A model generated the notes under the pieces. The model did not search any database. It was not told the DNA's origin and saw nothing but the letters and a program-made list of their open reading frames with translations. A program made the translations under genes and the position numbers. 47,783 bases of DNA from Deltaproteobacteria bacterium (GTDB lineage Bacteria; Desulfobacterota; Desulfuromonadia; Geobacterales; JAJYBI01), in the NCBI GenBank assembly GCA_021779095.1, contig JAJYBI010000004.1:1-47783 (forward strand). The letters are read 5' to 3'. Shown here one piece after another: positions 30,594 to 39,194 of the stretch (its first letter is position 1; each line of letters begins with the position of its first letter).

Positions 30594-31906
30594 CTCGATT
30601 CCTTGCGGCGGTTGATGTGGTAGTTGCTGCCGGGGGTCCCCTTGACGAAGTCCTTGATTTCCGCTGCATCCCGCGCAATTTCGACGGCCGATTCGTATTC
30701 TCCCTGACCGCAGAGCAGGACCGCTATGGAGATGGTCATAATGGGGAATGACCGAGGGACCCCGTACCGATCTATCCCTTCGATCGCTCCCGCGGCAAGG
30801 TCTTCCGGGGTGTAGTTGTCGCGTATCATCCGGTCGAACCGGTTGATCACCGACTGGCATATCTCTTCGACCCGTTCCTGAGACACGACCATGACGAAAT
30901 CGTCCCCGCCGACATGTCCGACGAAGTCGTCCGCCCGCTCCAGGTAGCTTACGGTCTCACTGATGATCTGGCCGGTCAGCCTGATGACCTCGCTCGCCTG
31001 GATATATCCGTAATGGTCGTTGTACGCCTTGAAATTGTCCAGATCGGCATAGCATACGGCAAAGGGTGCAGATGACAGGAGCTTCCGGTTCAGGATGCGT
31101 TCTATGGCGATATTCCCCGGCAGACGGGTAAGGGGGCTCGCGTCGAGACTCTGCTGTTCGAGTTCCTTGAGCCGTCCCGCCATTTTGATGAAATCCTGTG
31201 CCAGGCTTCCGATCTCATCCCCTCCCGGGATCTGCGGGTCGTAGTCAAAGTCCCCTTCAGCGATCCGGTGGGTCGCCTTTTTCAGCTTGTTCAGCGCGTT
31301 CGAGATGTTGATCGTTACGAAGGTGGCGATAATGACGGCGAGTGCGAAGCCGCCGAACGACAGTGCGAGGGTTGCCCCGACGGTCGACCTCTCCCGTTCA
31401 TCCGCACTGTCGAGCCGTTCGTTGACCATCTTCTGCTGGCTTATTTCAAATGCATTGATGGCGGAGGTAAGCGTTTCCGCCGTCTTTTGCACGTTCGGCA
31501 TGATGCCTACATTTCCGCTGAAGAGGACGTTGGCCTGCCCGACGTACCGGTTGTGGAGGGTTTCGATCTCTGCGACATCGGCGGATTGGCGCTGGTGTCT
31601 GACCAGATCGAGTATGGCGGCGAAATCCCTGTCCCTTTGACGGAACAGTTCGATATACTCTGGCGTCATGAGGATGGAGAATTTGCTCGTGGCCCGTTCC
31701 TGCGCCTGCAGGGTGTCGCGCATGGAGTCGGCGGCAGTGAGCAGGACGAGGTCATGTTTTGCGATGTCCCGAGCGGTTTTGTGGAGAGAATACAGGCCTG
31801 TGATGGCAAAGAGCATGGCCGATATGGAGAGGATGGCCATGGCAGCGAAGCCGGCTATCATCTTCTGTACAAGCGTAAGCTTGTTCCGGCGCGGTTTGTC
31901 GAACAT
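30590..31906 (-). CDS. Membrane HAMP-GGDEF signalling protein (possible Hypr cyclase)
   Basis: 438-aa protein. Helix 1 is at about residues 16-38, a periplasmic helical sensor at 39-177, helix 2 at 178-199, HAMP at 200-252 and the GGDEF domain at 255-432. Visible residues: D288 and N296 in YADLDNFKAYNDHYGY, the motif GGDDF at 333-337 (instead of GGDEF), and an I-site RADD at 324-327 exactly five residues before it. Ser305 stands where diguanylate cyclases have Asp (PleD D344); Ser at this place is the signature of Geobacter-type Hypr enzymes that make 3',3'-cGAMP. Start chosen at ATG 31906; the frame extends to 31972 over the promoter. Confidence 0.85.
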   Translation of the reverse strand: MFDKPRRNKLTLVQKMIAGFAAMAILSISAMLFAITGLYSLHKTARDIAKHDLVLLTAADSMRDTLQAQERATSKFSILMTPEYIELFRQRDRDFAAILDLVRHQRQSADVAEIETLHNRYVGQANVLFSGNVGIMPNVQKTAETLTSAINAFEISQQKMVNERLDSADERERSTVGATLALSFGGFALAVIIATFVTINISNALNKLKKATHRIAEGDFDYDPQIPGGDEIGSLAQDFIKMAGRLKELEQQSLDASPLTRLPGNIAIERILNRKLLSSAPFAVCYADLDNFKAYNDHYGYIQASEVIRLTGQIISETVSYLERADDFVGHVGGDDFVMVVSQERVEEICQSVINRFDRMIRDNYTPEDLAAGAIEGIDRYGVPRSFPIMTISIAVLLCGQGEYESAVEIARDAAEIKDFVKGTPGSNYHINRRKESR

Positions 31907-31943
31907 GCATACCCTATACGACGCGTGGATTTGATCGAGGTTG

Positions 31944-31972
31944 ATTGTATTGCAACGCTTACGGTATGTCAA
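31944..31972 (-). promoter_or_regulatory. Sigma-70 promoter of the GGDEF gene
   Basis: On the minus strand TTGACA (31967-31972) and TACAAT (31944-31949) with a 17-nt spacer, about 38 bp before the ATG at 31906. This near-consensus promoter argues against the longer reading frame upstream. Confidence 0.75.
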
Positions 31973-32018
31973 TTACCGGACCTTCGACGCACCCGGTTCC
32001 CTTCGGTCGCGTTCCCCC

Positions 32019-32047
32019 TTGCCGGGATGGTCCCGACATGGTAATAG
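32019..32047 (+). promoter_or_regulatory. Candidate promoter of manC
   Basis: TTGCCG (32019-32024) and TAATAG (32042-32047) with a 17-nt spacer, 47 bp before the manC ATG. Confidence 0.4.
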
Positions 32048-32094
32048 ACTGAGACCTCACCGCGACCTCACATTGATGCACAAGGAGATTCCCC

Positions 32095-33171
32095 ATGTAC
32101 GTTGTCATCCTCGCCGGTGGTTCCGGAACCAGATTCTGGCCGCTGTCACGCCAGCGTTCGCCCAAGCAGCTTTTGTCGGTATTCGGCGGGAAGTCCATGC
32201 TGCAGCGGACCGTAGAGCGGACACTCCCGCTTTCCCCCAAGCGGATCATCGTCGTCACCAATGCCCTGCAGGCGAAGGAAACCGCCGCACAGCTTGCATA
32301 TCTGCACGATCCGCCGGTGGATGTGGTGGTCGAACCGGTGGGGCGCAATACCGCGCCTGCCATCGGGCTCGCCGCCACGCTCATCGCACAGCGCGACCCA
32401 CGTGGGACGATGGTCGTGCTGCCCGCGGACCATTACATCCGTGATGAGGAGGAATTCTGCCGGAAGGTCTGGACCGCCCGTGAATCGGCGCTTAACGGCT
32501 ACCTCGTTACCCTCGGTATCGCGCCGGACCGTCCGGAGACCGGCTTCGGCTATATCGAGGCGGATCGAGGAGGCCGGGGCGTGGCCCCCTATCCGGTGAC
32601 CCGGTTCGTGGAAAAACCCCCCCTGGAAACGGCACTGGAGTTTCTCGCTGCCGGCAATTTCTACTGGAACAGCGGCATGTTCGTCTGGCAGGCGCAGGTC
32701 ATTCTCGAAAAGATGCGTGAACATATGCCGCTTTTGTCCGCTTCTCTGGCAAGGCTGCATTTTACCTGCGAATGCTGGGAACTCGCCGATCTGAGACCGC
32801 AGATCGAGGCTCTTTACGGGGGGATTGACAGCGAGTCCATCGATTTCGGGGTGATGGAAAAGGCAGACAATGTGCTGGTGGTGCCAGCCTCGTTCGGCTG
32901 GAGCGATGTGGGGAGCTGGAGCGCGCTGGCGGATGTGTGTGAACAGGATGAATGCGAAAACGTATGTCTCGATGCCCCGGACCCGGTCGTTATCGATGCG
33001 CACCGGTGCACGGTCCATGGTGCGGGCAAGCAGGTGGCGCTTGTCGGGGTGGACGATCTCATCGTCGTCGAAACGGCCGATGCCCTGCTCGTCTGCCGGC
33101 GGGACCGTGCCCAGGACGTAAAAAAGGTGGTCGAGGTACTGAATCGTCGCGGGCGGCAAGAGCTGCTGTAG
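32095..33171 (+). CDS. manC: Mannose-1-phosphate guanylyltransferase
   Basis: Makes GDP-mannose from GTP and mannose 1-phosphate for polysaccharide or lipopolysaccharide sugars. The pyrophosphorylase signature is at residues 8-25 (GGSGTRFWPLSRQRSPKQ); VVLPADHYI, TRFVEKPPL and NSGMFVWQ follow, and the C-terminal half has ASFGWSDVGSWSAL. At 358 aa it lacks the C-terminal phosphomannose isomerase domain of the bifunctional enzyme. CAAGGAG precedes the ATG. It appears to be a single-gene unit, with 218 bp before nadC. Confidence 0.95.
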   Translation: MYVVILAGGSGTRFWPLSRQRSPKQLLSVFGGKSMLQRTVERTLPLSPKRIIVVTNALQAKETAAQLAYLHDPPVDVVVEPVGRNTAPAIGLAATLIAQRDPRGTMVVLPADHYIRDEEEFCRKVWTARESALNGYLVTLGIAPDRPETGFGYIEADRGGRGVAPYPVTRFVEKPPLETALEFLAAGNFYWNSGMFVWQAQVILEKMREHMPLLSASLARLHFTCECWELADLRPQIEALYGGIDSESIDFGVMEKADNVLVVPASFGWSDVGSWSALADVCEQDECENVCLDAPDPVVIDAHRCTVHGAGKQVALVGVDDLIVVETADALLVCRRDRAQDVKKVVEVLNRRGRQELL

Positions 33172-33330
33172 GGAGGGGCGGCCGCTGACGGCAGGACGTG
33201 CAGCACCGGAGCGGCACGGTGTAGCCGTGTGACGGCGCCGGCTAACACGGTTTGTCGCGACCGACACGTCACGTCCGACCAGCTATGTTTCCGGAGTCGT
33301 CAATATGCCGGAAACCGGCATGATTAGCGG

Positions 33331-33359
33331 TTGCTGCAGGGGGGGACCTGTGCTATAAC
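33331..33359 (+). promoter_or_regulatory. Candidate promoter of nadC-birA-coaX
   Basis: TTGCTG (33331-33336) and TATAAC (33354-33359), spacer 17 nt, 30 bp before nadC. Just upstream, 33305-33321 is a perfect hairpin ATGCCGG-AAA-CCGGCAT without a T run, in the gap after manC. The remainder of 33172-33330 shows no gene. Confidence 0.5.
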
Positions 33360-33389
33360 GTGACCTAATCTGCTGCAGACGGGGAGAGC

Positions 33390-34220
33390 ATGGACGCAAT
33401 AGACAGAATAATCGGACAGGCACTTGAAGAGGATATCCATACCGGTGATATCACGACCCTGGCGGTAGTGCCGGAAAGCCGGCCGGCGCGGGCACGTCTC
33501 GTTGCCAAGGAAGGTCTGCTCCTTGCCGGTATCGATGTGGCGCGTCGGGTCTTTTCCTGTGTGGACCCGCAGGTCGTGTTCATCCCCCGGTTCCGTGACG
33601 GCGATCGGCTTGAGAAGGGGGACCTGATCGCCGAGGTGACGGGTGATGCCTTTCTGCTCCTCCAGGCGGAGCGGGTGGCACTCAACCTGATGCAGCGGAT
33701 GTGCGGCGTTGCGACCCTGACGGCCCGCTATGTCGAGGCGGTGGCGGGCACGAAGGCGCGCGTCGTCGATACCCGCAAGACGACACCGGGGCTCCGGGTG
33801 CTGGAAAAATACGCGGTGCGGGTCGGCGGTGGTACCAATCACCGGACCGGCCTGTACGACGGCGTGCTGATCAAGGAAAACCACATCGCGGCGGCCGGCG
33901 GCATTACGGCGGCCGTCGGTCGGGCGCGCGGCTACATCCCCCATACACTCAGGATCGAGGTCGAGACGGAGACGCTGGAGCAGGTACATGAGGCGCTGTC
34001 GGCCGGCGCCGATATCATCATGCTGGATAACATGGACTGCGCCACCATGCGCCGGGCGGTCGAGATCGTCGCCGGCCGGGCGCTTCTGGAGGCGTCCGGC
34101 GGCGTCAACCTGGAGACGGTTCGTGCCATTGCCGAAACGGGGGTGGATATCGTCTCCGTGGGGGCACTTACCCATTCCTTTCGTGCCATGGATATCTCCA
34201 TGCTCCTGGAGACGGCGTGA
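33390..34220 (+). CDS. nadC: Nicotinate-nucleotide pyrophosphorylase (quinolinate phosphoribosyltransferase)
   Basis: Converts quinolinate and PRPP to nicotinate mononucleotide in NAD synthesis. The 276-aa protein shows EEDIHTGDITTLAV at the start, RMCGVATLT, the active-site DTRKTTPGLRVLEKYAV with VGGGTNHRTGLYDGV, and LDNMDCATMRRAVE. GGGGAGAG precedes the ATG. It overlaps birA by 4 nt (GTGA). Confidence 0.97.
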   Translation: MDAIDRIIGQALEEDIHTGDITTLAVVPESRPARARLVAKEGLLLAGIDVARRVFSCVDPQVVFIPRFRDGDRLEKGDLIAEVTGDAFLLLQAERVALNLMQRMCGVATLTARYVEAVAGTKARVVDTRKTTPGLRVLEKYAVRVGGGTNHRTGLYDGVLIKENHIAAAGGITAAVGRARGYIPHTLRIEVETETLEQVHEALSAGADIIMLDNMDCATMRRAVEIVAGRALLEASGGVNLETVRAIAETGVDIVSVGALTHSFRAMDISMLLETA

Positions 34221-35230
34221 CCGGCGCCGACCCGCACGGTTCCCCACTCAGGAATACCGTTACGGGCCAGCGGATTCTGGAGCTGTTCCGTGCCCGACGG
34301 GACCGGCCGGTGTCGGGAGAGGAGCTGAGCAGCCTTCTTGCCATCTCCCGAACCGCAGTCTGGAAACATATCAAGGTGCTGCGGGACCTGGGATACCGGA
34401 TCGAGGCACGTCCCTCCCAGGGGTACCAGCTGCGTGCCGCCCCCGACCTGTTCATCCCCACCGAGATAGCCGACGGTCTCAACACGCGCCGTATCGGCGG
34501 CAACCTGATCTGCTACCGGCAGACCGCTTCGACCAATGCGGACGCTTTCCGGCTCGCGGAGGAGGGGGCGCCGGACGGGACCGTCGTCATAGCCGACTGC
34601 CAGACCAGCGGCAAAGGGCGGCTCGGTCGGAGCTGGGAGTCCCCCGCCGGTGTCAACCTGTACTGTTCCGTCATCCTGCGTCCGGGGATACTGCCGCCCC
34701 AGGCGTTCCATCTGACTTTCCTTTCCGCGGTGGCGGTCGCCCGGGCGATCGAGGAGACGACGCATCTCGTCCCCGCCATCAAATGGCCCAACGATCTGCT
34801 CCTGAACGGCAAGAAGGTGGCAGGACTTTTGAATGAGATGAGCGCCGAGACGGAACGGATCAATTTTGTCATCCTCGGTATCGGCGTCAATCTGAACATG
34901 CGTGTCGAACAGTTCCCCGCCGATCTCCGCTATCCGGCCACATCCCTGCTGCTGGAGGGGGAGTCGGTCGACCGCACCGCATTTGCCCGTATCCTGCTGT
35001 CGTCTCTCGACCGGCTGTACGATGCCTATCAGCACAACGGCTACGAGCCGGTGCGGAAGGAATGGCTGGCGAGGTGCGGCATCGTCGGCTGCCGGGTGCG
35101 GGTCTCGGTCCCATCGGGGGACCAGACCGGCATCATGGAGGGGATCGATGAAAACGGTGCCCTCTTGTTGCGGCGTGACAACGGGACGCTCGAACGTGTC
35201 TATGCGGGTGACGTATCACCGCTGAAATGA
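34217..35230 (+). CDS. birA: Biotin operon repressor / biotin--acetyl-CoA-carboxylase ligase
   Basis: Attaches biotin to carboxylase carrier proteins through biotinyl-AMP, and probably represses biotin genes. An N-terminal winged helix is present (GEELSSLLAISRTAVWKHIK, about residues 33-52). The ligase domain has SGKGRLGRSW (counterpart of GRGRRGR) and AIKWPNDLLLNGKKVAG, followed by a C-terminal SH3-like domain (residues about 285-337). The 337-aa length fits the bifunctional form. It starts with GTG overlapping nadC. I saw no operator or bio gene in the window. Confidence 0.96.
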   Translation: MTGADPHGSPLRNTVTGQRILELFRARRDRPVSGEELSSLLAISRTAVWKHIKVLRDLGYRIEARPSQGYQLRAAPDLFIPTEIADGLNTRRIGGNLICYRQTASTNADAFRLAEEGAPDGTVVIADCQTSGKGRLGRSWESPAGVNLYCSVILRPGILPPQAFHLTFLSAVAVARAIEETTHLVPAIKWPNDLLLNGKKVAGLLNEMSAETERINFVILGIGVNLNMRVEQFPADLRYPATSLLLEGESVDRTAFARILLSSLDRLYDAYQHNGYEPVRKEWLARCGIVGCRVRVSVPSGDQTGIMEGIDENGALLLRRDNGTLERVYAGDVSPLK

Positions 35231-35248
35231 ATCTGACGGGGGTTGTAC

Positions 35249-36016
35249 GTGCTTCTGGTAATCGATGTAGGCAACAGCAATATCGTGCTCGGTATCTATG
35301 ACGATGCCCGGCTGGTGAAAGACTGGCGCATCTCCACCGACAAGGCGAAGACCACCGACGAGTACGGCATCCTGATCCACGACCTGTTCCGGCTGTCCGG
35401 TATCGACTTTTCCGGTATCCGCGGTATCATCATCTCATCCGTCGTCCCGACCCTGACGGGCGTGCTGGAGCAGCTGTCCCGCACATACTTCAACCTCAAG
35501 CCGTACGTGGTGGGGCCCGGCATCAAGACCGGCATGCCGATCCACTACGACAACCCGCGCGAGGTGGGGGCGGACCGGATCGTCAATGCGGTGGCCGGCT
35601 TCGAGCGCTACCGGACGGCGCTGATCATCGTCGATTTCGGCACGGCGACCACCTTCGACGTCGTGAACGCCAGGGGGGAATACTGCGGCGGCGCCATCGC
35701 GCCGGGGCTTGCCATCTCCATGGAGGCGCTGTTCCAGAGGGCAAGCAAGCTCCCCCGGGTGGAGATCCTGAAGCCGCCGTCCGTCATCGCCAGGAATACG
35801 GTCAACTCCATGCAGGCCGGCATCTTCTTCGGCTATGTGGGGCTGGTGGACGAACTCGTTGGGAGGATGAAGCACGAGTGCCGGGACAACCCGAAGGTTG
35901 TGGCAACGGGGGGACTCGCCCGGCTGATTGCACCGGAATCGCGGACCATAGAGGACGTAAACGAATTTCTGACGCTGGAGGGATTGCGGATACTGTATCA
36001 GAGAAACCAGGTATAG
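35249..36016 (+). CDS. coaX: Type III pantothenate kinase
   Basis: First step of coenzyme A synthesis in bacteria lacking a CoaA-type kinase; insensitive to CoA feedback in characterised members. The 255-aa product starts [18 protein letters not shown], with the phosphate-binding DVGNSN, the [11 protein letters not shown] stretch and [11 protein letters not shown] placed the start at GTG 35249, which has GACGGGGG about 6 nt upstream and matches the family N-terminus. TTG 35243 would add two residues. The birA-coaX pair is common in this group. Confidence 0.95.
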   Translation: MLLVIDVGNSNIVLGIYDDARLVKDWRISTDKAKTTDEYGILIHDLFRLSGIDFSGIRGIIISSVVPTLTGVLEQLSRTYFNLKPYVVGPGIKTGMPIHYDNPREVGADRIVNAVAGFERYRTALIIVDFGTATTFDVVNARGEYCGGAIAPGLAISMEALFQRASKLPRVEILKPPSVIARNTVNSMQAGIFFGYVGLVDELVGRMKHECRDNPKVVATGGLARLIAPESRTIEDVNEFLTLEGLRILYQRNQV

Positions 36017-36060
36017 CCTCGGGGCGACGTGGCCCCTATCATCTCTGCGACGGGGGGAAT

Positions 36061-38154
36061 ATGGGAAAGTATGATACGGCGAAGGTGAGAAACATCGGGA
36101 TCGTGGCCCACGGCGGCGCGGGCAAGACGACCCTGTCCGAAGCGATCCTGTTCGATACCGGGATGATCGACCGTCTGGGGCGGGTCGACGACGGCACATC
36201 CACCATGGACTACGAGCCCGAGGAGATCAAGCGGAAGATCTCCATTACCTCGTCGCTTGACCACTGCGAGTGGAACGATCATTCCCTCCACATCGTCGAT
36301 ACCCCCGGCTACGGCAACTTCATTGCCGATACCCGTGCCTGCATGCGGGCGCTGGGAGGCGCCGTCATCATACTCTCCGCCATCTCCGGGGTGAAGGTGC
36401 AGACGGAGGAAATCTGGGAATGGTCGAACGAGTTCGAGCTGCCGCGCATCGCCTTCGTGAACAAGATGGACCGGGAACGGGCCAGTTTCCTGCGCGCTAT
36501 CGATGATATGGAGACCGCTCTCGGGGCACGTGGCGTGGCGATCCAGATGCCGCTGGGTGCGGAGGAGCATTTCGAAGGGGTCATCGACCTCATCACCATG
36601 AAGGCCTACCGGTACGCCAGGGATATGTCGGGGGAGTTCACCGAGATGGAGATCCCCGCCGAGTACCGCGCCGAAGCGGAGCGTCTGCGGGAGCAGATGG
36701 TGGAGACGGTGGCCGAGGCGTACGACTCCCTGACGGAGAAATACCTGGAAACGGGTGAGCTTACCGAGGACGAGATCCGGGACGGCCTGCGGGTCGGGAC
36801 ACTGCGGTACACCTTTACGCCGGTCCTGTGCGGATCTGCACTCCTCAACATCGGGGTGAAGCAGCTCCTGGACAACATCTGCCTCTGTCTGCCGTCGCCC
36901 CTCGACCGGGGGGGCGTGGTGGGAACCGATCCCGGCACGGGCGAGGCGGTGGAGCGTAGGCCCGACGAAACGGAACCGTTCTCCGCCCTCGTCTTCAAGA
37001 CCACCTCCGATCCTTACACCGGCAAGATTACCATCTTCCGTGTCTATTCGGGGGTGCTCAACTCCGACTCCGTCGTCTACAACTCCTCCAGAGGGGTAGA
37101 GGAGCGGGTCGGCCAGATCTACGAGCTGGAGGGAAAGAAGCAGAAGCCGGTCAAGCAGGCGGTCGCCGGCGATATCGTCGCCGTTTCCAAGCTGAAGGAA
37201 ACGGTTACCGGCGACACCCTCTGTGATCCCGCCAGACCCATCGTGTACGAGCCGGCCAGACCGCTTCAGCCGGTCATCTCCTACGCCATCGAGCCGAAGA
37301 CCAAGGCCGACGAGGACAAGATCCACGGCGCGCTGCACCGGATGATCGAGGAGGAGCCGACCCTGGAGTCGCACCGCGACCCCCAGACCAACGAGCTGAT
37401 CATCTCCGGGATGGGACAGGTGCATCTTGAGGTGCTCGTCGAAAAGCTGAAGCGGAAGTTCGGGGTCGATGTGCTCCTGAAGACGCCGAAGGTACCGTAT
37501 CTGGAGACGATCAAGGGGAACACCAAGGTACAGGGCAAGTACAAGAAGCAGTCCGGCGGACGTGGACAGTACGGTGACTGCTGGATCGAGATGGCGCCGA
37601 CCGGCCGGGGCGAAGGGTACCGGTTCGTCGACAAGATCGTCGGTGGCGTCATCCCACGCCAGTATATCCCGGCGGTGGACAAGGGTGTCCAGGAGGCGGC
37701 GAACGAGGGGTTTCTCGCCGGCTATCCGGTGGTGGATTTCCAGGTGACGTTGTACGACGGGTCGTTTCATACGGTGGACTCGTCCGAGATGGCGTTCAAG
37801 GTCGCCGGTTCCATGGCGTTCAAGAAGGCGATGGAGCAGTGCAAGCCGGTACTTCTCGAACCGATCGTGAACATGAAGATCACCGTGCCGGACGATAACA
37901 TGGGGGACGTCATCGGCGACCTCAACTCCCGCCGGGGCAAGGTCGTGGGGGTAGAGCCGAAGGCGAACTCCCAGATCATCCGGGCGGTGGTTCCCATGAG
38001 CGAAGTGCTTGCCTATTCCTCCGATCTTCGCTCCATGACCAGCGACCGCGGGCTCTTCACCACCGAATTTTCCCATTACGAGGAGGTGCCGACGCATCTT
38101 GCCCAGAAGGTCATTGCCGAGGCGACATCCGAAAAACAGAACAACAAGCACTAA
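36061..38154 (+). CDS. Elongation factor G paralogue (EF-G2 type)
   Basis: 697-aa five-domain translational GTPase. The G1 loop is AHGGAGKTTL (residues 16-25) in place of AHIDAGKTT, and NKMD is present. The G3 motif is DTPGYGNF (80-87), with Tyr84 where canonical EF-G has the catalytic His of DTPGHVDF. Domain IV has SGGRGQYGDCWIEMAPTGRG. These replacements are typical of the EF-G2/EF-G-like branch, whose members have weak or unclear translocase activity, so this is probably not the housekeeping EF-G. ATG 36061 has GGGGGAAT upstream. The frame runs back into coaX but is not supported there. Confidence 0.9.
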   Translation: MGKYDTAKVRNIGIVAHGGAGKTTLSEAILFDTGMIDRLGRVDDGTSTMDYEPEEIKRKISITSSLDHCEWNDHSLHIVDTPGYGNFIADTRACMRALGGAVIILSAISGVKVQTEEIWEWSNEFELPRIAFVNKMDRERASFLRAIDDMETALGARGVAIQMPLGAEEHFEGVIDLITMKAYRYARDMSGEFTEMEIPAEYRAEAERLREQMVETVAEAYDSLTEKYLETGELTEDEIRDGLRVGTLRYTFTPVLCGSALLNIGVKQLLDNICLCLPSPLDRGGVVGTDPGTGEAVERRPDETEPFSALVFKTTSDPYTGKITIFRVYSGVLNSDSVVYNSSRGVEERVGQIYELEGKKQKPVKQAVAGDIVAVSKLKETVTGDTLCDPARPIVYEPARPLQPVISYAIEPKTKADEDKIHGALHRMIEEEPTLESHRDPQTNELIISGMGQVHLEVLVEKLKRKFGVDVLLKTPKVPYLETIKGNTKVQGKYKKQSGGRGQYGDCWIEMAPTGRGEGYRFVDKIVGGVIPRQYIPAVDKGVQEAANEGFLAGYPVVDFQVTLYDGSFHTVDSSEMAFKVAGSMAFKKAMEQCKPVLLEPIVNMKITVPDDNMGDVIGDLNSRRGKVVGVEPKANSQIIRAVVPMSEVLAYSSDLRSMTSDRGLFTTEFSHYEEVPTHLAQKVIAEATSEKQNNKH

Positions 38155-38182
38155 TTATATTCATACAGGGGGCTCGTACGAC

Positions 38183-39187
38183 ATGACTCGTGAACGGAAG
38201 GGTGGTACCGACGGATCCACTCCGCTGAAAGGTGAGGCGGGAAACGCCCGGCAGGTCGTTCTGCTGGTAATCCTCGTCCTCGTGATGGCATTTGCCTATC
38301 TTTACTTCTTTACCGGCTTGATCAAGCCCCACGAGGAGGCGTCGCCACCGCCCCCGCCGGTTGCTGTGAAACAACCGATGCCGCCGCGCCCCGAACAGCC
38401 TGGTGCAGTAACGCCTGCCCCTGCCGTGCCCGCCAAAGCCGAGGCACCGCAGGCGAAGCCGGCAGCGGCTCCGCCCGCCAAACCGGCGGTGGCTCCGACA
38501 GAAGCCCACAAACCGGCGGTGGCTCCGACAGAAGCCCACAAACCGGCTCCTGCGAAGGCACAAGCGGTGCCGGCAAAACATGCCGCCGTGGCAAAGGTCG
38601 CAGTACCGGCAAAGCCCGCTCCTGCAGCCGTCAAAGCCGCAGCGGCAAAACCGGCGAAAAAGACGGCCGCCGCCAAACAGAAGCCACAGCCGAAAAGGGA
38701 GGTTGCAAAGACCGCCGCCACGAAAACTGCGGGTCGCTATACGCTGGCTGTAGGAACCTATGTGCTGGAAAAATCCATGGCCACCGACAAGGTCAAGGTG
38801 AAGAAGGCGGGGCTCTCCCCGGCGGTGCACAAAGGCGAGGCGACGCAGGAACCGATGACACGGCTGTACCTTGCCACCTATGCCAATTACGACGAGGCCG
38901 CCGCTGCGCTGAAAAAGCTGCGGAAGTCCACCGGTGACGGATTCTTCATGCCGGAAGGGGATCGATATACGGTATATGCCGGTTCGTATTATCTGGAAGG
39001 GCGTGCGGCGGGTGAACAGGACCGTCTCAACGCCAAGGGGATCAAGACCGTTATGAAGAAGGTGAACGTGCCGGTACCGACCTATCGCATGACGGCCGGC
39101 AGCTTCGCGACCCGCGAGGATGCCCGGCAGGCACTGCTCCGGCTGAAGAAACTCGGTATCCGCGCGGCGATGATCAGGCTCAAGTAG
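38183..39187 (+). CDS. Membrane-anchored SPOR-type protein
   Basis: 334-aa protein. One membrane helix (residues about 24-46, ARQVVLLVILVLVMAFAYLY) is followed by a long Pro/Ala/Lys-rich linker (about 50-185) and two SPOR-like C-terminal repeats, seen in GRYTLAVGTYVLEKS and YRMTAGSFATREDARQALLR. SPOR domains bind denuded peptidoglycan at division sites. The linker contains an exact 30-bp tandem duplication. Start ATG 38183 follows the EF-G gene by 28 bp; upstream is CAGGGGGCT. It precedes the acidic helical protein by 7 bp. Confidence 0.78.
   Translation: MTRERKGGTDGSTPLKGEAGNARQVVLLVILVLVMAFAYLYFFTGLIKPHEEASPPPPPVAVKQPMPPRPEQPGAVTPAPAVPAKAEAPQAKPAAAPPAKPAVAPTEAHKPAVAPTEAHKPAPAKAQAVPAKHAAVAKVAVPAKPAPAAVKAAAAKPAKKTAAAKQKPQPKREVAKTAATKTAGRYTLAVGTYVLEKSMATDKVKVKKAGLSPAVHKGEATQEPMTRLYLATYANYDEAAAALKKLRKSTGDGFFMPEGDRYTVYAGSYYLEGRAAGEQDRLNAKGIKTVMKKVNVPVPTYRMTAGSFATREDARQALLRLKKLGIRAAMIRLK
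38478..38547 (+). repeat. 30-bp tandem repeat in the linker of the SPOR protein
   Basis: Two exact copies of a 30-bp unit (38481-38510 and 38511-38540) plus seven more matching bases to the right and three to the left. Each unit encodes ten residues (PAVAPTEAHK register), so copy-number change keeps the frame. Confidence 0.95.
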
Positions 39188-39194
39188 TCGGTAC

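Noticed and set aside
35998..38151. 717-codon open frame on the minus strand opposite the EF-G gene
   Set aside because: A shadow of the EF-G coding sequence in GC-rich DNA; the protein has no family features and the plus-strand frame is certain. The same applies to other long antisense frames, such as 3766-5253.
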